Source: Leptolyngbya sp. BL0902 (GTDB taxonomy: Bacteria; Cyanobacteriota; Cyanobacteriia; Phormidesmidales; Phormidesmidaceae). Taken from it: a DNA stretch of 64,000 nucleotides. The stretch spans positions 3,253,906-3,317,905 of the forward strand of contig NZ_CP046155.1 in the NCBI RefSeq assembly GCF_016403105.1, in the 5' to 3' direction. Position numbers and translations under genes: made by a program. The notes under the pieces are model-generated. The model did no database searches. It was not told the origin of the DNA and was given only the letters and a program-made list of their open reading frames with translations. Below, in pieces: positions 48,389 to 60,284 of this stretch (position 1 is its first letter; each line of letters opens with the position of its first letter).

Positions 48389-50464
48389 CTAAGCGTTCCC
48401 ACTGTTTTTCGAGATAATGGCTTCAGCCACATTCCGAGGAACCTCGCCATAATGGCTAAATTCCATCGAAAAAATGCCCCGACCCTGCGTTTTTGAGCGG
48501 ATGTCGGTAGCATAACCAAACATCTCAGCTAAGGGAACTTCGGCAGTAACCTTTGCAATACTAGCCTCAGACCCCATACCCTCGATGTGACCACGTCGGG
48601 AGTTCAAGTCTCCCATGACATCACCCAGAAAGTCTTCCGGAACTTCAACCTCGACCTTCATAATGGGCTCAAGAAGGACGGGAGACGCCTTCATGACGGC
48701 TTCTTTCATCGCCATTGACCCGGCGATCTTAAAGGCCATTTCCGAAGAATCTACCTCATGGTAAGACCCATCGGTTAGTGTAACCTTTAAATCGATCACA
48801 GGATACCCAGCTAGGATACCAGATTCGCAGGCTTCTTTCATGCCTTGTTCGGCAGAAGGGATGTATTCTTTTGGAATTGTCCCCCCTACAATTTTAGACA
48901 CAAACTCAAAACCGCTGCCCTCTTCCGCAGGCTCGACTTCCACCACCACGTGGCCATACTGCCCTTTTCCGCCGCTTTGGCGGATGAAGCGGCCCTCGGC
49001 TTTAGTGGGCTGGCGGATGGTTTCACGGTAGGCGACCTGGGGTGCGCCGATGTTGGCTTCCACCTTAAATTCCCGCAGCATGCGGTCTACGAGAATATCT
49101 AGGTGCAGTTCTCCCATGCCCGCAATCACGGTTTGGTTAGTTTCCGGATCGGTGCTGACTCGGAAGGTGGGATCTTCCTCCGACAGAGATTGCAGCGCCT
49201 TAGCCAGCTTATCCATGTCCTGTTTAGTCTTGGGTTCTACCGCCACTGAAATGACGGGTTCCGGTACAAACAAAGATTCTAGGATAATGGGATGTTCTGG
49301 TTCGCAGATGGTGTCGCCCGTAAAAGTTTCCTTGAGGCCAATGGCGGCTCCCAAATCTCCAGCCCGTAGCTCATCTACTTCAATCCGATCATCGGCTTTA
49401 AGCACGATAAGTCGTGATATGCGCTCCTTTTTGTCCTTAGTGGCGTTGTAGATGTAGCTGCCTTTTTTCAAAACCCCGGAGTAGACCCGCACAAAGGTGA
49501 GGCGACCGTAGGGATCAGCCATAATTTTGAAGGCCAATGCCGCTAGGGGATCCTCATCCTTGGCATGGCGCTCGGCAGTGCTGCCATCGGGCAATAGACC
49601 CTGGATCGCAGGGACATCGATGGGAGCAGGCAGGTAATCTACCACGGCATCCAAAAGCCGTTGAATGCCTCGGTTTTTGAAGGCAGAACCACAGAGGACA
49701 GGTACCATCCCCTGATTAGTAGTGCCCTGGCGCAGGGCGGCGATGATTTCCGCCGTTGTGAGGTCTTCCCCTTCCAGGTACTTCTCCATGAGGTCATCGC
49801 TGGTTTCGGCCACGGCCTCTAATAGTTTGGTGCGGTACTCTTCCGCTAGATCTTGAACCTCGGCAGGAATCTCCGTCTCTTCGACGTTCTTTCCCAGATC
49901 GTCGTGGTAGATCAGAGCTCGCATAGCCACGAGATCGATGACGCCCTGAAAGTTGCCTTCCGCGCCAATGGGAATTTGCACCGGAACGGCATTGGCCCCC
50001 AGACGGTCACGAAGCTGCTGATAAACCCTGAAGAAGTTGGCCCCCGTCCGATCCATTTTGTTGACGAAGGCAATGCGCGGCACATTGTACCGATTGGCTT
50101 GTCGCCAAACGGTTTCAGATTGAGGTTGCACCCCGCCAACCGAGCAGAAAACAGCGATAACGCCGTCCAGCACCCGCATGGAGCGCTCAACTTCGATGGT
50201 GAAATCGACGTGGCCAGGGGTGTCAATGATATTGATTTGGTGATCCCGCCAACTGGTGGTGATGGCCGCAGCGGTAATGGTGATGCCGCGCTCCCGCTCC
50301 TGCTCCATCCAGTCAGTGACGGCGGTGCCTTCGTGGACTTCACCAATTTTATGAACGATCCCAGAGTAGTAGAGAATGCGTTCCGTTGTGGTGGTCTTAC
50401 CCGCGTCAATGTGAGCGGCAATCCCGATATTTCTAACCCGCTCTAGGGGCGTTGTCCGTGCCAC
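48389..50464 (-). CDS. fusA: Elongation factor G
   Basis: 691-aa translocation GTPase. [14 protein letters not shown]-loop, [13 protein letters not shown]; domains II-V complete to EISK. ATG 50464. Member of rpsL-rpsG-fusA-tuf-rpsJ. Confidence 0.98.
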   Translation of the reverse strand: MARTTPLERVRNIGIAAHIDAGKTTTTERILYYSGIVHKIGEVHEGTAVTDWMEQERERGITITAAAITTSWRDHQINIIDTPGHVDFTIEVERSMRVLDGVIAVFCSVGGVQPQSETVWRQANRYNVPRIAFVNKMDRTGANFFRVYQQLRDRLGANAVPVQIPIGAEGNFQGVIDLVAMRALIYHDDLGKNVEETEIPAEVQDLAEEYRTKLLEAVAETSDDLMEKYLEGEDLTTAEIIAALRQGTTNQGMVPVLCGSAFKNRGIQRLLDAVVDYLPAPIDVPAIQGLLPDGSTAERHAKDEDPLAALAFKIMADPYGRLTFVRVYSGVLKKGSYIYNATKDKKERISRLIVLKADDRIEVDELRAGDLGAAIGLKETFTGDTICEPEHPIILESLFVPEPVISVAVEPKTKQDMDKLAKALQSLSEEDPTFRVSTDPETNQTVIAGMGELHLDILVDRMLREFKVEANIGAPQVAYRETIRQPTKAEGRFIRQSGGKGQYGHVVVEVEPAEEGSGFEFVSKIVGGTIPKEYIPSAEQGMKEACESGILAGYPVIDLKVTLTDGSYHEVDSSEMAFKIAGSMAMKEAVMKASPVLLEPIMKVEVEVPEDFLGDVMGDLNSRRGHIEGMGSEASIAKVTAEVPLAEMFGYATDIRSKTQGRGIFSMEFSHYGEVPRNVAEAIISKNSGNA

Positions 50465-50609
50465 AGCTACCTCCTGATCCCAATGGAGCTAGTCCATTAA
50501 CCGAACTGTTTTCGGCCTATCAAAATAGACCCAATGCTTCATGAAGTGAGACCCATTGCTGGTCTTAGGCTTTACCCAAACTTCCCAGCAATGGGGCATC
50601 GTCAACAAT

Positions 50610-51080
50610 CTAGTAGCGATAGTGGGCAAAGGCCTTGTTCGCTTCGGCCATGCGGTGGGTTTCTTCCCGCTTACGCACAGCACCGCCCGTTTCGTTGGCG
50701 GCATCCATCAGTTCGTTGGCCAGCTTGATGGCCATGGACTTACCGGAACGCTGGCGAGAAAACTGGGTCAACCAGCGCAGGGACAGGGCCACACCCCGCT
50801 CAGGGCGCACTTCCATAGGCACCTGATAGGTGGCACCACCGACCCGACGAGCCTTCACTTCCACGAGGGGTGTGGTGTTGCGAACAGCCCGCTCGAATAC
50901 TTCGAGGGGATCGCCACCGCTGCGTTCTTTGATGATGTTGAAGGCATCGTAGACAATGCGATCGGCCAGAGAGCGCTTGCCGCTAGTCATCAGCCGACGG
51001 CTCATCATGGTAATGAGGCGACTGTTGTAAACGGAATCGGGAGGGATGGGACGCTTTTGAACAACGGTACGACGGGACAT
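50610..51080 (-). CDS. rpsG: 30S ribosomal protein S7
   Basis: 156-aa S7 protein ([36 protein letters not shown]). Assembly-initiating 16S rRNA binder. 145 bases upstream of fusA, 185 bases after rpsL. Confidence 0.97.
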   Translation of the reverse strand: MSRRTVVQKRPIPPDSVYNSRLITMMSRRLMTSGKRSLADRIVYDAFNIIKERSGGDPLEVFERAVRNTTPLVEVKARRVGGATYQVPMEVRPERGVALSLRWLTQFSRQRSGKSMAIKLANELMDAANETGGAVRKREETHRMAEANKAFAHYRY

Positions 51081-51265
51081 AACTTATCTTCCGAGGTCTG
51101 TAGAACGTAATGATCAAAGAAATGAGGGGGAGGCCACCGTAGCAAGCAGGGCACTCCCCGAAAAATGGGAGCAGCGAACCCGCTGTCGAAGACCAATATT
51201 TGCTTTCCAGACACGATGTACCGCTGCAACTAGCCACACCATCGCCGAAAGCCAGCACCTTGAGT

Positions 51266-51640
51266 CTAGGACTTGGGACGCTTCGCGCCGTACTTGGAGC
51301 GTCCTTGACGACGATCCTTCACGCCAGCGGTGTCTAGGGTGCCGCGAATGATGTGATAGCGGACACCAGGCAAATCCTTAACCCGACCGCCCCGGATCAT
51401 CACGACGGAGTGCTCTTGCAGGTTGTGTCCAATACCAGGGATGTAAGCAGTGACTTCAAAACCAGAGGTAAGACGCACCCGCGCAACTTTACGGAGAGCA
51501 GAGTTGGGCTTTTTGGGGGTGGTGGTGTAGACACGGGTACATACCCCACGACGCTGGGGGCAGCTTTTTAGGGCAGGAGACTTCGTCTTTTTCTCGGTTT
51601 TCTGACGCTCACTCCGGATGAGTTGCTGAATCGTGGGCAT
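51266..51640 (-). CDS. rpsL: 30S ribosomal protein S12
   Basis: 124-aa S12 protein at the decoding centre. Conserved [23 protein letters not shown] (streptomycin region, Lys43 equivalent in KKPNS) and [14 protein letters not shown]. First gene of the str operon; a minus-strand TTGACG (51725-51730) upstream might be part of its promoter but no good -10 matches. Confidence 0.97.
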   Translation of the reverse strand: MPTIQQLIRSERQKTEKKTKSPALKSCPQRRGVCTRVYTTTPKKPNSALRKVARVRLTSGFEVTAYIPGIGHNLQEHSVVMIRGGRVKDLPGVRYHIIRGTLDTAGVKDRRQGRSKYGAKRPKS

Positions 51641-51793
51641 AGATCAGGTGCTCTAGACGCTACAGTATGGCTAGTGATTCAAAAGTTTTCACAAGGGTCT
51701 AGCGTATCATTGTGGAGACGCTTTCGTCAATTTGGGTTTATCTCCGTTGACAATGCCCCTACATTGGCGGACACCCATCCGCCTAGGATCCGC

Positions 51794-52168
51794 CTAGTGA
51801 GCCGTCTCAGCCACGGCATGACAGTCTTCGACCGTTGCAGCGGTGGTGGTCACAGAAAACGCGTTGCCGCAGCCGCAGGTTTGGCGGGCTTGGGGGTTAA
51901 TGAAGCGAAAGCCCCCCCCCATCAAATCCTCAGCGTAGTCAATGGTGAGGTCGTTAAGGAGTGGCCTCATCGATTCAGCCATGACGATTTGGAGAGCGCC
52001 GACTTGAAAGGTCGTGTCGTCAGGATTCACCCCCTGGGCTGGGCTGAGGTCGTAGCTCCACTCGGCACAGTCGCTGGGCTGGAGATGAATTCTCAGGCCG
52101 TGATGATGGGAAGACGACTGCAAAAGGCGCTGAATTTCTTGGGCAGCGGCGGGGCGCAGGTGAATCAT
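51794..52168 (-). CDS. A-type iron-sulfur carrier (IscA/HesB family)
   Basis: 124-aa protein starting at ATG 52168 (MIHLRPAAAQEIQRLL). The Fe-S ligand cysteines are in PSDCAEW and the C-terminal TCGCGNAFS pair; SFxV/GGGFRFINP precede them, as in the family. Carries or donates Fe-S clusters. Shares the strand of rpsL but lies 153 bases upstream, likely separate. Confidence 0.88.
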   Translation of the reverse strand: MIHLRPAAAQEIQRLLQSSSHHHGLRIHLQPSDCAEWSYDLSPAQGVNPDDTTFQVGALQIVMAESMRPLLNDLTIDYAEDLMGGGFRFINPQARQTCGCGNAFSVTTTAATVEDCHAVAETAH

Positions 52169-52297
52169 GGTGACGGGCAAACTAGGATTAGATGGCCTAA
52201 ACCGGGCCGACTCTCAGCCTATCACGTCGGCCTCGGGCATCCACGGGCGAGCCCTGAGCGGTGCAGCAGTCGTGCAGCCTATCTCGCTTGATCATGC

Positions 52298-52331
52298 CAA
52301 AAATGCCGACAGATATTCACTCTGTCGGCAT
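52298..52331 (-). terminator. Rho-independent terminator of the cupin gene
   Basis: On the minus strand ATGCCGACAGA (52321-52331) pairs perfectly with TCTGTCGGCAT (52303-52313), 7-base loop, then TTTTTGG (down to 52297). About 60-95 bases after the cupin stop. Confidence 0.85.
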
Positions 52332-52391
52332 GATGTTCTGAGGCGAGGAGCCCCCCAGGGGATCTCTGCGAAGCGGGATTCTATCAACCGC

Positions 52392-52823
52392 CTACTTGGC
52401 CTTGTCGCCCGTGCGGGCATAGTCATCTTGGAAGCGGACGATGTCATCTTCGCCCAGATATTCGCCGTTTTGCACTTCAATCAGCACTAGGGGAAGGACG
52501 CCGACGTTTTCGAGACGGTGCTGGGTGCAGGGAGGCACGTAGGTGGATTGGTTCGTAGACAGGAGGATTTCCTTGTCGGCACAGGTCACTTTGGCGGTGC
52601 CAGACACCACAATCCAGTGTTCGCTGCGGTGGTGGTGGAGCTGCAAGCTGAGGCGATGACCGGGTTTCACTTCAATGCGCTTAATTTTGTAGCCCCTCCC
52701 CTCCTCTAGCACGGTATAGGAACCCCAGGGACGCATACCAGTTTCGGCAACCTCTTTCTCTTTTCCCTGGCCATTGCCGTTGGTGAGGGTGGCTGACGCG
52801 GTGGATTGTTCTAGCTTAGGCAT
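52392..52823 (-). CDS. Cupin protein, mannose-6-phosphate isomerase type
   Basis: 143 aa from ATG 52823 (preceded by AGGAG). Low-complexity N-terminus to about residue 28, then a single cupin like the C-terminal domain of type II phosphomannose isomerase: RPWGSYTVLEEG, HRLSLQLHHHRSEHW (metal His), GTAKVTC, YVPPCTQHRLEN, EVQNGEYLGEDDIVR. Probable isomerase or sugar-binding cupin; no nucleotidyltransferase domain is attached. Confidence 0.85.
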   Translation of the reverse strand: MPKLEQSTASATLTNGNGQGKEKEVAETGMRPWGSYTVLEEGRGYKIKRIEVKPGHRLSLQLHHHRSEHWIVVSGTAKVTCADKEILLSTNQSTYVPPCTQHRLENVGVLPLVLIEVQNGEYLGEDDIVRFQDDYARTGDKAK

Positions 52824-53267
52824 GATGGTAGGGTCTCCTAGCGATGAATGAGGTAACGGTTTCAATAGGGCTACGGCGGTGGGCTTACAGCGGTAGGCTT
52901 AGCCTGGATGGGGCCTTAAGATAAGGTTCCCATGTTGATAGAATACGAACTCCGCATATTCACTGAAATAAGCGGCTGGCTACAGCGGTAGTTGCACGAC
53001 AGGCGGCGGAAGCGATCGTCAGCACTACGGAAGGAGCCTTACGAGGCTGTGGCCAACCCATAGAGATGGGCCACTAGCCATCAGGGAAATCCCCCATACT
53101 TGCAGCCTAGTTTAGCAAGCCAGTTTCGGGACGCAAGGGGACAAACCAGAGAAGCCCCGAAACTATACTGACTCTTCAACTGGTTAAAGCAATCGGCAGG
53201 GGTGGGGCATCCCTTGAGCATGACGCCATAGGAAGGGCTGACCGCGTTGCAGGCCGTTGAGTTTTCA
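52824..53267. other. Intergenic stretch without a gene
   Basis: 444 bases between the cupin gene and the secreted glycosidase gene. Several near-copies of CTACAGCGGTAG / TTACAGCGGTAGG occur between about 52870 and 52995. No coding potential supported; an open frame at 53081-53287 was rejected. Confidence 0.5.
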
Positions 53268-55106
53268 TCAGGGCAGAAATAGGCCAATGCCGTTGTTCAC
53301 GCGGGCGGCGGTGCGCGGATGGCGGTTAATCAAGCGTCCGCCTAGGTAGAGACTGGCGGAACTGCCCCCATCCAGATTGAGGGCATCGATACTACCCAGT
53401 TGGGCCATGACTTGAGCCGTTTCCGCCAGGGTGGGGCCAGCGCCCGTGGGGCTGTTGTGGATGGCGACAAGCAGGATGTCTCCATTGGCGGTGTAGCCGA
53501 TGGCGCTGCGGGGGGCGGCTTGGCTGGCAAAGGCGCTGCCGAATTGCTCTAAGGCAGCATCTAGAACAATGCCACGGTTGCGGATCAACAATGGGCCACC
53601 GCCGACGATGTGGGGGAAGGGCGCGAGGCTGGCGGGGAGGAAGTCAGATTGAATAGTGACGGCGGTACCAGAAACTAGCACGGGGGCAGGGGTATCGTAG
53701 GCGCGGAGGGCAAGAATATAGCCGTCTGGGGGAATGGGGACGCTCCCATCACCTGTCACCGATTGTTGACCCACGACCTGCTGATTCCGCACCGTCACAA
53801 TCCGTTCTGCCTCGGTAATCGGGCGATAGGTGCTGCCCCAGGCGGGGGTGTAGAGGCCCATGCCCGCTTGCACGTAGCCGCTGTTGACGGCCTGGATGGG
53901 GAAGGTTTGGCCGTTGCCCGTCCGCAGGGTTTGCCGCAGGGCGAGGCGATCCATCTGCACCTGGCCATTGCCCCAGCCCACCACCCCACGACCGAGGATG
54001 GGGCCAGAGATCCAGTCGTTGTTGTAGCGGACGGCCCCCAGGGGGTACTGATTGTTGCGGTTAAAAAATCCGGCGTTGATGGCGGCTGCCGCCTGCCAGC
54101 GCTGGGCCATGGTTTGCAGGGGAGCGGTTCCCGTCGCAGTGGTGGGATCTGTCCAAATCGGGCGCAGGGCAGTTTGGGCCTCCCGATGGCTGAGCTGGAG
54201 CCAGTAGACAGGCAGGGCTTTGTTGCCTGCCATAAAGTACTGTTGCCGCCAGCGCAGACCCGGTGCCCAGAGAATATCCACGGGTCGGAGGTGGTCGGTG
54301 CGAATATCTACTACCACCCGATGGGGATTGGTGAGGGTAAACAACACCGGGCGGGCGTTGGCATTGGGGATGGGCAGGGTGATTTGGGTGGATTGCCCCG
54401 CTGGGGTAATTTGCGCTGGGGTCTGGCCACTGGGCGGACGCGCAACGGATTGGGCCACGGCGGCGGTGGCGGTGGCCGCTAGGGTGACGGTGGCCGCTCC
54501 GGCGGTTTCAGTAATTTGCGCCACGGTTGGCCCAGAGACATCAATCACCCAGCGCTGGCCCCAGGGCTGATTGCCGGATCGCAGGGCGGTGATTTGGGTG
54601 GTGGGTACCGTCACGTTCAGGGTTTGCCCTTGCACCGTGGCCGACCAGCCATGGTTAGTTTGCAGCGGCACGAGGTCGAGGTAGCGGTAGCCTCCCTGCA
54701 CCCAGGCACTCAGGAAGGTCGGTGTTTGGGCACTGGAGAACCACTGCACGGGCTGGCGCTGGGCGTCGTTGCTGTTCAGCAGCGTGATACCCAAGTGATC
54801 CGTCAGGCCATAGTCCGCGAGGCCAATCTGGTTCTGCCGCTGCATCCAAGGCACAGCAACGCCGATACCATTGACGCTGACCCGATTTCCCGTGGCCACA
54901 CCTGCCTGGGCCAAGGAATCCGGAACCTGGGCTAGCGTGGCGGCTGGCATTTCCCAGTCCACCTCCGCTTCGGAGGGCATGGCATCGGCACCCAAAGCTG
55001 GGGCAGCAGCCGTAGCCGCACCGTGGAAGATGGCCGGAGCGGTCAAGCCAAGGAATAGACTCGTCAACAGAGGCCCGTGGAGGCCGATGCGGGGCAGTAG
55101 CGTCAT
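53268..55106 (-). CDS. Secreted phosphodiester glycosidase (NAGPA/DUF2233) protein
   Basis: 612 aa from ATG 55106, with a signal peptide (about residues 1-35, LLPRIGLHGPLLTSLFLGL). Residues about 80-300 are beta-rich, with VTVPTTQITALR and RVVVDIRTD resembling an AMIN-like surface domain. Residues about 330-612 are a NAGPA domain: AINAGFFNRNNQ, PLGAVRYNN, APRSAIGYTANGDILL, catalytic-region LNLDGGSSASLYLGG, and a C-terminal RVNNGIGLFLP. Probably acts on cell-wall or extracellular phosphodiester-linked sugars. Second such domain in the window (other at 16782-18689). Confidence 0.85.
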   Translation of the reverse strand: MTLLPRIGLHGPLLTSLFLGLTAPAIFHGAATAAAPALGADAMPSEAEVDWEMPAATLAQVPDSLAQAGVATGNRVSVNGIGVAVPWMQRQNQIGLADYGLTDHLGITLLNSNDAQRQPVQWFSSAQTPTFLSAWVQGGYRYLDLVPLQTNHGWSATVQGQTLNVTVPTTQITALRSGNQPWGQRWVIDVSGPTVAQITETAGAATVTLAATATAAVAQSVARPPSGQTPAQITPAGQSTQITLPIPNANARPVLFTLTNPHRVVVDIRTDHLRPVDILWAPGLRWRQQYFMAGNKALPVYWLQLSHREAQTALRPIWTDPTTATGTAPLQTMAQRWQAAAAINAGFFNRNNQYPLGAVRYNNDWISGPILGRGVVGWGNGQVQMDRLALRQTLRTGNGQTFPIQAVNSGYVQAGMGLYTPAWGSTYRPITEAERIVTVRNQQVVGQQSVTGDGSVPIPPDGYILALRAYDTPAPVLVSGTAVTIQSDFLPASLAPFPHIVGGGPLLIRNRGIVLDAALEQFGSAFASQAAPRSAIGYTANGDILLVAIHNSPTGAGPTLAETAQVMAQLGSIDALNLDGGSSASLYLGGRLINRHPRTAARVNNGIGLFLP

Positions 55107-55209
55107 GGAAAACCGACTTTCTTGGAAGATAGGATGAAGGCTGGAAGGGGTAGGCATCGGGCGGGGCGGGTCAATCCATTATCGAACCTTGACCCAAGGA
55201 GATGCTAAG

Positions 55210-55241
55210 GTCTGTAAACTACTGATAAAGTCTGTAAACTA
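55210..55241. promoter_or_regulatory. Direct repeat between the divergent glycosidase and glutamate synthase genes
   Basis: GTCTGTAAACTA occurs at 55210-55221 and 55230-55241, exactly 20 bp (two helical turns) apart, followed by TGTAAGTTACA. The 400-base gap 55107-55506 has no gene. The spacing suggests a dimeric regulator site. A consensus NtcA site (GTA-N8-TAC) was looked for and not found. Confidence 0.5.
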
Positions 55242-55506
55242 TGTAAGTTACAGGCAGAGTGGTGTGATCTGTTCGGCTCCACTTCTCCTAACTCAACAGG
55301 ACGGTGTTACAGCGGTTTAGGTGCCGGGGCTGGATGGTTTATCATACGGATCCTGCCTTGCCTCTATGACATCACCGCCTCGGCCTTGTGAGGCTTCTTA
55401 AATTGTCCAAGGTTTCGACCATGATTTAGCCAATTCTTTGATGGATTGGCTCATTCTTTGACCGCTTGCTTCAGCCTTAACCCCTCGCTTGTTAACCTGC
55501 TATCCC

Positions 55507-58500
55507 ATGGGACATACACCTGTGAACCACTCGCATCCCTCGCTGCCTCAATCCTCTGCTCCTTGGCCCAACTGGGGGCCAAAGTCCATCGTAGAAGAGC
55601 GGGATGCTTGCGGCGTTGGCTTTTTGGCCGATCAGCAGAATCGCGCCAGCCACGACCTCGTTTCCAGAGCCTTGGCGGCGTTGGACTGCATGGAACACCG
55701 AGGCGGCTGTTGTGCGGATCAAGATTCCGGCGATGGCGCTGGGGTGATGACGGCCATTCCCTGGGCAATTTTGCAGGATTGGGCAGCGGCGTCTGGTAAA
55801 TCGGCCCTCAATCCCGCACAAACGGGCGTGAGCATGATCTTTTTGCCCCAGCATGAGGCCGCAGCGGCCCTGGTTCGTGATGCCTTCGAGCGCGTCATTA
55901 AAGACGAAGGTTTCACGCTCGTAGGCTGGCGGCAGGTGCCCGTTAATCCCGATGTTTTGGGCGCTTTGGCCAAGCAGTTCCAGCCCCATATTGAACAGTT
56001 GGTTGTTGCTTCGGAGTCGGCCACTGGGGAAGACCTGGAGCGCAAGCTCTACCTCGTGCGGCGGCAGGTGCTCCATGCCATTGCCCAACTGAAAACAGGC
56101 GGTACACTACCTGCTGAGCAGGTGGCCGCTCTAGGAGATTTCTACGTCTGCTCCTTCTCCTGCCGCACGATTGTATACAAGGGGATGGTGCGCTCCTCGG
56201 TGCTGGCCAGCTTCTACAGCGACCTGACCAACCCCGCCTTTGTTAGCGCCTTTGCGGTGTATCACCGTCGCTTTAGCACCAACACCATGCCCAAGTGGCC
56301 CCTGGCGCACCCCATGCGGTTGCTGGGGCACAACGGCGAAATCAATACCCTGGTGGGCAACGTCAACTGGATGATGGCGCGGCAGGCGGATCTCGCCAAC
56401 GAGGTGTGGGGCGACCGGGTGGATTTGCTGAAGCCCATCGTTAACCTCGACAACAGCGACTCCGCCAACCTCGATAACGTGATGGAGATGCTGGTGCGGT
56501 CGGGTCGCACGCCCCAGGAAGCGCTAATGATCCTAGTGCCGGAGGCCTACAACAACCAGCCTGCCCTCGATCAATATCCCGAAATTACCGATTTCTACGA
56601 GTACTACAGCGGCCTGCAAGAACCCTGGGATGGCCCTGCACTGGTGGTCTTCAGCGACGGTCATCAGGTGGGGGCAACCCTGGATCGCAACGGTTTGCGT
56701 CCCGCCCGCTACGTGGTGACGAAGGACGGTCTGCTGATGGTGTCCTCGGAAGCGGGTGTGCTGGATGTGGCCGCCAGCGACATTGTGGAAAAGGGGCGGC
56801 TTGGCCCTGGCCAGATGATCGCTGTGGATCTCGATACCCACGAAATTTTGAAGAACTGGACGCTGAAGCAGCGGGTGGCCCACCGTCATCCCTACGGCGA
56901 CTGGCTGAAAGCGAACCGCAAGGACATTTCGCCCCAGTTGTTCGCGGAAGCCAGCCTCTACGACGGCGAGGCACTGCTGAAGCAGCAAAACGCCTTTGGC
57001 TACACCGTCGAGGATGTGGACATGATCATCCAAGACATGGCGGCCCAGGGCAAGGAACCCACCTACTGCATGGGCGACGACATCCCCCTGGCGGTGCTGT
57101 CCGACAAGCCTCACCTGCTCTACGACTACTTCAAACAGCGCTTTGCCCAGGTGACGAACCCCGCCATTGACCCCCTGCGGGAGCGGCTGGTAATGTCGCT
57201 GACGACCCAACTGGGGGCACGGGGCAACCTGCTGGATGAAAAGCCCGAATATGCTCGTCTGCTGAAGCTGGAAAGCCCGGTGATCAACGAGGTGGAACTC
57301 AACCAAATTCACCAGTCCGGCTTTGACACCGCAACGCTCTCGACCCTATACACCCTGGCCGCTGGCCCTGGTGACCTGGCCAAGGCAGTGGATGCCCTCT
57401 GTGAGCAGGCCGACCAGGCGGTGAAGGCTGGGAAAACCATTCTGGTGCTGAGCGATCGCGTCGATGCCAGCGGCAACCCCATCACCCTCAGCGCCGACAC
57501 CACCTACATTCCGCCCCTGCTGGCCGTGGGTGCCGTGCACCATCACCTGATCCGCAACGGTCTACGGATGCACACCTCCCTGGTGGTCGATACCGCCCAG
57601 TGCTGGAGCACCCACCACTTTGCCTGTTTGATTGGCTATGGGGCCAGTGCCGTGTGTCCTTACCTGGCGCTGGAATCGGTGCGCCACTGGTGGTCGGATA
57701 GCCGCACCCAAAAGCTGATGGAAAGCGGCAAGCTGCCTGTGTCTACCCTCAACGGTGCCCAAGACAACTACCGGAAGGCGGTGGATGCGGGTCTGCTGAA
57801 AATCCTCTCCAAGATGGGGATTTCCCTGATCACCAGCTACCAGGGGGCGCAGATTTTTGAGGCCATTGGCATTGGCGAAGACCTGCTGGAACTGGCCTTC
57901 CGGGGCACCACCTCGCGGCTGGGGGGCTTGTCCTTGGCAGACCTGGCCCAGGAGACAATGAGCTTCCACCAGCGGGCCTTCCCCGAAACCGCCAAGCGCC
58001 TGCAAAACATGGGCTTTGTGCAGTCTCGGCCCAGCGGCGAGTATCACATGAACAACCCGGCCATGACCAAGCTGCTGCACAAGGCCGTGGCGGATCGCCA
58101 GTACGACCACTACGAACTCTACAAAGAGCAGCTTGAGAACCGTCCCCTCACTGCCCTGCGCGACCTGCTGGATCTCCAGAGCGACCGTCAGCCCATTCCC
58201 CTGGATCAGGTGGAGTCGGTGGAGTCGATTATGAAGCGGTTCTGCACCGGGGGGATGTCCCTGGGGGCGCTGTCCCGCGAGGCCCACGAGGTGCTGGCCA
58301 TCGCCATGAACCGCATCGGCGGCAAGTCCAACTCCGGCGAGGGCGGCGAAGATCCCGTGCGCTTCAACGTGCTGAAGGATGTGGATGGCGAGGGCAACTC
58401 TCCTACCTTCCCCCACCTGCGCGGCCTGAAGAACGGCGACACCGCCAGTTCCGCCATCAAACAGGTAGCCTCCGGTCGGTTTGGGGTAACGCCGGAATAC

Positions 58501-60186
58501 CTGATGCACGCCCAGCAGATTGAAATCAAGCTGGCCCAAGGCGCGAAACCCGGTGAAGGGGGCCAGCTCCCCGGTAAGAAGGTCAGCCCCTACATCGCCA
58601 TGCTGCGCCGCTCCAAGCCGGGAGTATCGCTGATTTCGCCGCCGCCCCACCACGATATTTACTCCATCGAAGACCTAGCCCAGCTCATCTTTGACCTGCA
58701 CCAGATCAACCCCAAGGCGGGCGTTTCCGTGAAGCTGGTGTCTGAGGTGGGCATTGGCACCATTGCGGCGGGGGTGGCCAAGGCCAACGCCGATATCATC
58801 CAAGTCTCTGGCCACGATGGCGGTACGGGCGCGTCGCCCCTCAGCTCCATCAAGCACGCCGGGGTGCCCTGGGAACTGGGCCTCACCGAAGTCCACAAGG
58901 TGCTGCTGGATAACCAACTGCGCGACCGTGTGACCTTGCGCGTGGATGGCGGCCTGAAGACGGGCTGGGATGTGGTTATGGGTGCCCTGATGGGGGCCGA
59001 GGAATTCGGCTTTGGCTCCATCGCCATGATTGCCGAGGGCTGCATTATGGCCCGCGTGTGCCACACCAACAACTGCCCCGTCGGCGTCGCCACCCAGAAG
59101 GAGGAACTCCGCAAGCGGTTTACGGGCATTCCCGAACACGTCGTCAACTTCTTCTACTACATCGCCGAGGAAGTGCGCTCCCTGCTGGCACGGCTGGGCT
59201 ATGCCAACCTGCTCGACATCGTCGGTCGCTCTGACCTCCTGAAGCCCCGCGACGGTGTGAAACCTGCCAAAACCCAGTCCCTCCACCTGGAGACCCTGAT
59301 CAACCTGCCCGACGTGCGCCAAGACCGGAGCTGGCTCACCCATGAGGCCGTCCACAGTAACGGCCCCGTGCTGGATGACACCATCCTGGCCGATGCCGAC
59401 GTGCAGCAGGCCATCCACAACCAGGGCACCGTCGCCAAGTCCTATAAAGTCATCAACACCGACCGCACCGTGGGCGCACGGGTGGCGGGGGTGATTGCCG
59501 ATAAGTACGGCAATGCTGGCTTTGAGGGGCAACTGAACCTCACCTTTGAGGGCAGCGCTGGCCAAAGCTTTGGCGCGTTCAACCTGCCGGGGATGACCCT
59601 TACTTTGATCGGCGAGTCGAACGACTATGTGGGCAAAGGCATGAACGGCGGCGAACTGGTGGTGAAACCCCCCGTAGACATCACCTACGATCCCTCCCAG
59701 AACGTGATCATCGGCAACACCTGCCTCTATGGCGCAACGGGCGGCACCCTCTATGCCCTTGGTCGGGCTGGGGAACGCTTTGCGGTACGGAACTCCAAGG
59801 GGCAAGCCGTCATCGAAGGGGCAGGCGACCACTGCTGCGAATACATGACGGGCGGTGTCGTCGTCGTCCTCGGCCCGGTGGGTCGCAATGTGGGTGCCGG
59901 GATGACGGGCGGCTTGGCCTACTTCCTCGATGAAGACGGCAACTTCCCCACCCTGGTGAACCCGGAAATCGTGAAGGTGCAGCGAGTGATTACCCCCGCC
60001 GGAGAGGCCCAGTTGAAGAGCCTGATTGAGGCCCACGTTGCCCACACGGGCAGCGCCAAGGCCCAGCGGATTTTGGATAACTGGAGTGAGTATCTACCCA
60101 AGTTCTGGCAGGTGGTGCCCCCCTCCGAGGCGGATAGCCCAGAGGCAAATCCATCGGAAAAGGTGCTGAGTTCAGCGCAGTCCTAA
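55507..60186 (+). CDS. gltS: Ferredoxin-dependent glutamate synthase
   Basis: 1559-aa GOGAT large chain from ATG 55507. N-terminal class II amidotransferase with catalytic Cys in DACGVGFLA (matured by removal of the leader), central domain, FMN-binding synthase barrel ([23 protein letters not shown]), 3Fe-4S cysteines in [10 protein letters not shown], and the C-terminal GXGXG beta-helix ([23 protein letters not shown]). Makes glutamate from glutamine and 2-oxoglutarate. No small GltD subunit lies nearby, which fits the ferredoxin type; the NADH type cannot be fully excluded. Followed by an intrinsic terminator. Confidence 0.95.
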   Translation: MGHTPVNHSHPSLPQSSAPWPNWGPKSIVEERDACGVGFLADQQNRASHDLVSRALAALDCMEHRGGCCADQDSGDGAGVMTAIPWAILQDWAAASGKSALNPAQTGVSMIFLPQHEAAAALVRDAFERVIKDEGFTLVGWRQVPVNPDVLGALAKQFQPHIEQLVVASESATGEDLERKLYLVRRQVLHAIAQLKTGGTLPAEQVAALGDFYVCSFSCRTIVYKGMVRSSVLASFYSDLTNPAFVSAFAVYHRRFSTNTMPKWPLAHPMRLLGHNGEINTLVGNVNWMMARQADLANEVWGDRVDLLKPIVNLDNSDSANLDNVMEMLVRSGRTPQEALMILVPEAYNNQPALDQYPEITDFYEYYSGLQEPWDGPALVVFSDGHQVGATLDRNGLRPARYVVTKDGLLMVSSEAGVLDVAASDIVEKGRLGPGQMIAVDLDTHEILKNWTLKQRVAHRHPYGDWLKANRKDISPQLFAEASLYDGEALLKQQNAFGYTVEDVDMIIQDMAAQGKEPTYCMGDDIPLAVLSDKPHLLYDYFKQRFAQVTNPAIDPLRERLVMSLTTQLGARGNLLDEKPEYARLLKLESPVINEVELNQIHQSGFDTATLSTLYTLAAGPGDLAKAVDALCEQADQAVKAGKTILVLSDRVDASGNPITLSADTTYIPPLLAVGAVHHHLIRNGLRMHTSLVVDTAQCWSTHHFACLIGYGASAVCPYLALESVRHWWSDSRTQKLMESGKLPVSTLNGAQDNYRKAVDAGLLKILSKMGISLITSYQGAQIFEAIGIGEDLLELAFRGTTSRLGGLSLADLAQETMSFHQRAFPETAKRLQNMGFVQSRPSGEYHMNNPAMTKLLHKAVADRQYDHYELYKEQLENRPLTALRDLLDLQSDRQPIPLDQVESVESIMKRFCTGGMSLGALSREAHEVLAIAMNRIGGKSNSGEGGEDPVRFNVLKDVDGEGNSPTFPHLRGLKNGDTASSAIKQVASGRFGVTPEYLMHAQQIEIKLAQGAKPGEGGQLPGKKVSPYIAMLRRSKPGVSLISPPPHHDIYSIEDLAQLIFDLHQINPKAGVSVKLVSEVGIGTIAAGVAKANADIIQVSGHDGGTGASPLSSIKHAGVPWELGLTEVHKVLLDNQLRDRVTLRVDGGLKTGWDVVMGALMGAEEFGFGSIAMIAEGCIMARVCHTNNCPVGVATQKEELRKRFTGIPEHVVNFFYYIAEEVRSLLARLGYANLLDIVGRSDLLKPRDGVKPAKTQSLHLETLINLPDVRQDRSWLTHEAVHSNGPVLDDTILADADVQQAIHNQGTVAKSYKVINTDRTVGARVAGVIADKYGNAGFEGQLNLTFEGSAGQSFGAFNLPGMTLTLIGESNDYVGKGMNGGELVVKPPVDITYDPSQNVIIGNTCLYGATGGTLYALGRAGERFAVRNSKGQAVIEGAGDHCCEYMTGGVVVVLGPVGRNVGAGMTGGLAYFLDEDGNFPTLVNPEIVKVQRVITPAGEAQLKSLIEAHVAHTGSAKAQRILDNWSEYLPKFWQVVPPSEADSPEANPSEKVLSSAQS

Positions 60187-60198
60187 TGTCCTGATACC

Positions 60199-60230
60199 AA
60201 GAACCCCGGCTTCTTAAAGAAACCGGGGTT
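60199..60230 (+). terminator. Palindromic repeat acting as gltS terminator (left copy)
   Basis: 32-bp element with arms AACCCCGG (60202-60209) and CCGGGGTT (60223-60230), an inner TTCTT-AAAGAA pairing, followed by TTTTG. It starts 13 bases after the stop of glutamate synthase. An exact inverted copy lies at 63313-63344 beyond the clamp-HNH/MNT-HEPN island. Confidence 0.85.
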
Positions 60231-60284
60231 TTGAGTAATAAGGGAATCGTGGTAAGGCTATTCCCAAACATGGGTAAAATCGCC

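Noticed and set aside
53081-53287. 68-codon minus-strand frame after the secreted glycosidase
   Set aside because: Overlaps the glycosidase 3' end, no ribosome site, no recognisable domain, unusual Cys-rich composition; treated as chance.
55107-55506. NtcA site before glutamate synthase
   Set aside because: TGTAAACTATGTAAGTTACA has a TGTA/TACA pair but with a 12-base gap rather than 8, so it does not meet the consensus.
57452-57459. HIP1 octamer GCGATCGC
   Set aside because: A single copy inside the glutamate synthase gene was noticed; not enough to call the window HIP1-rich.
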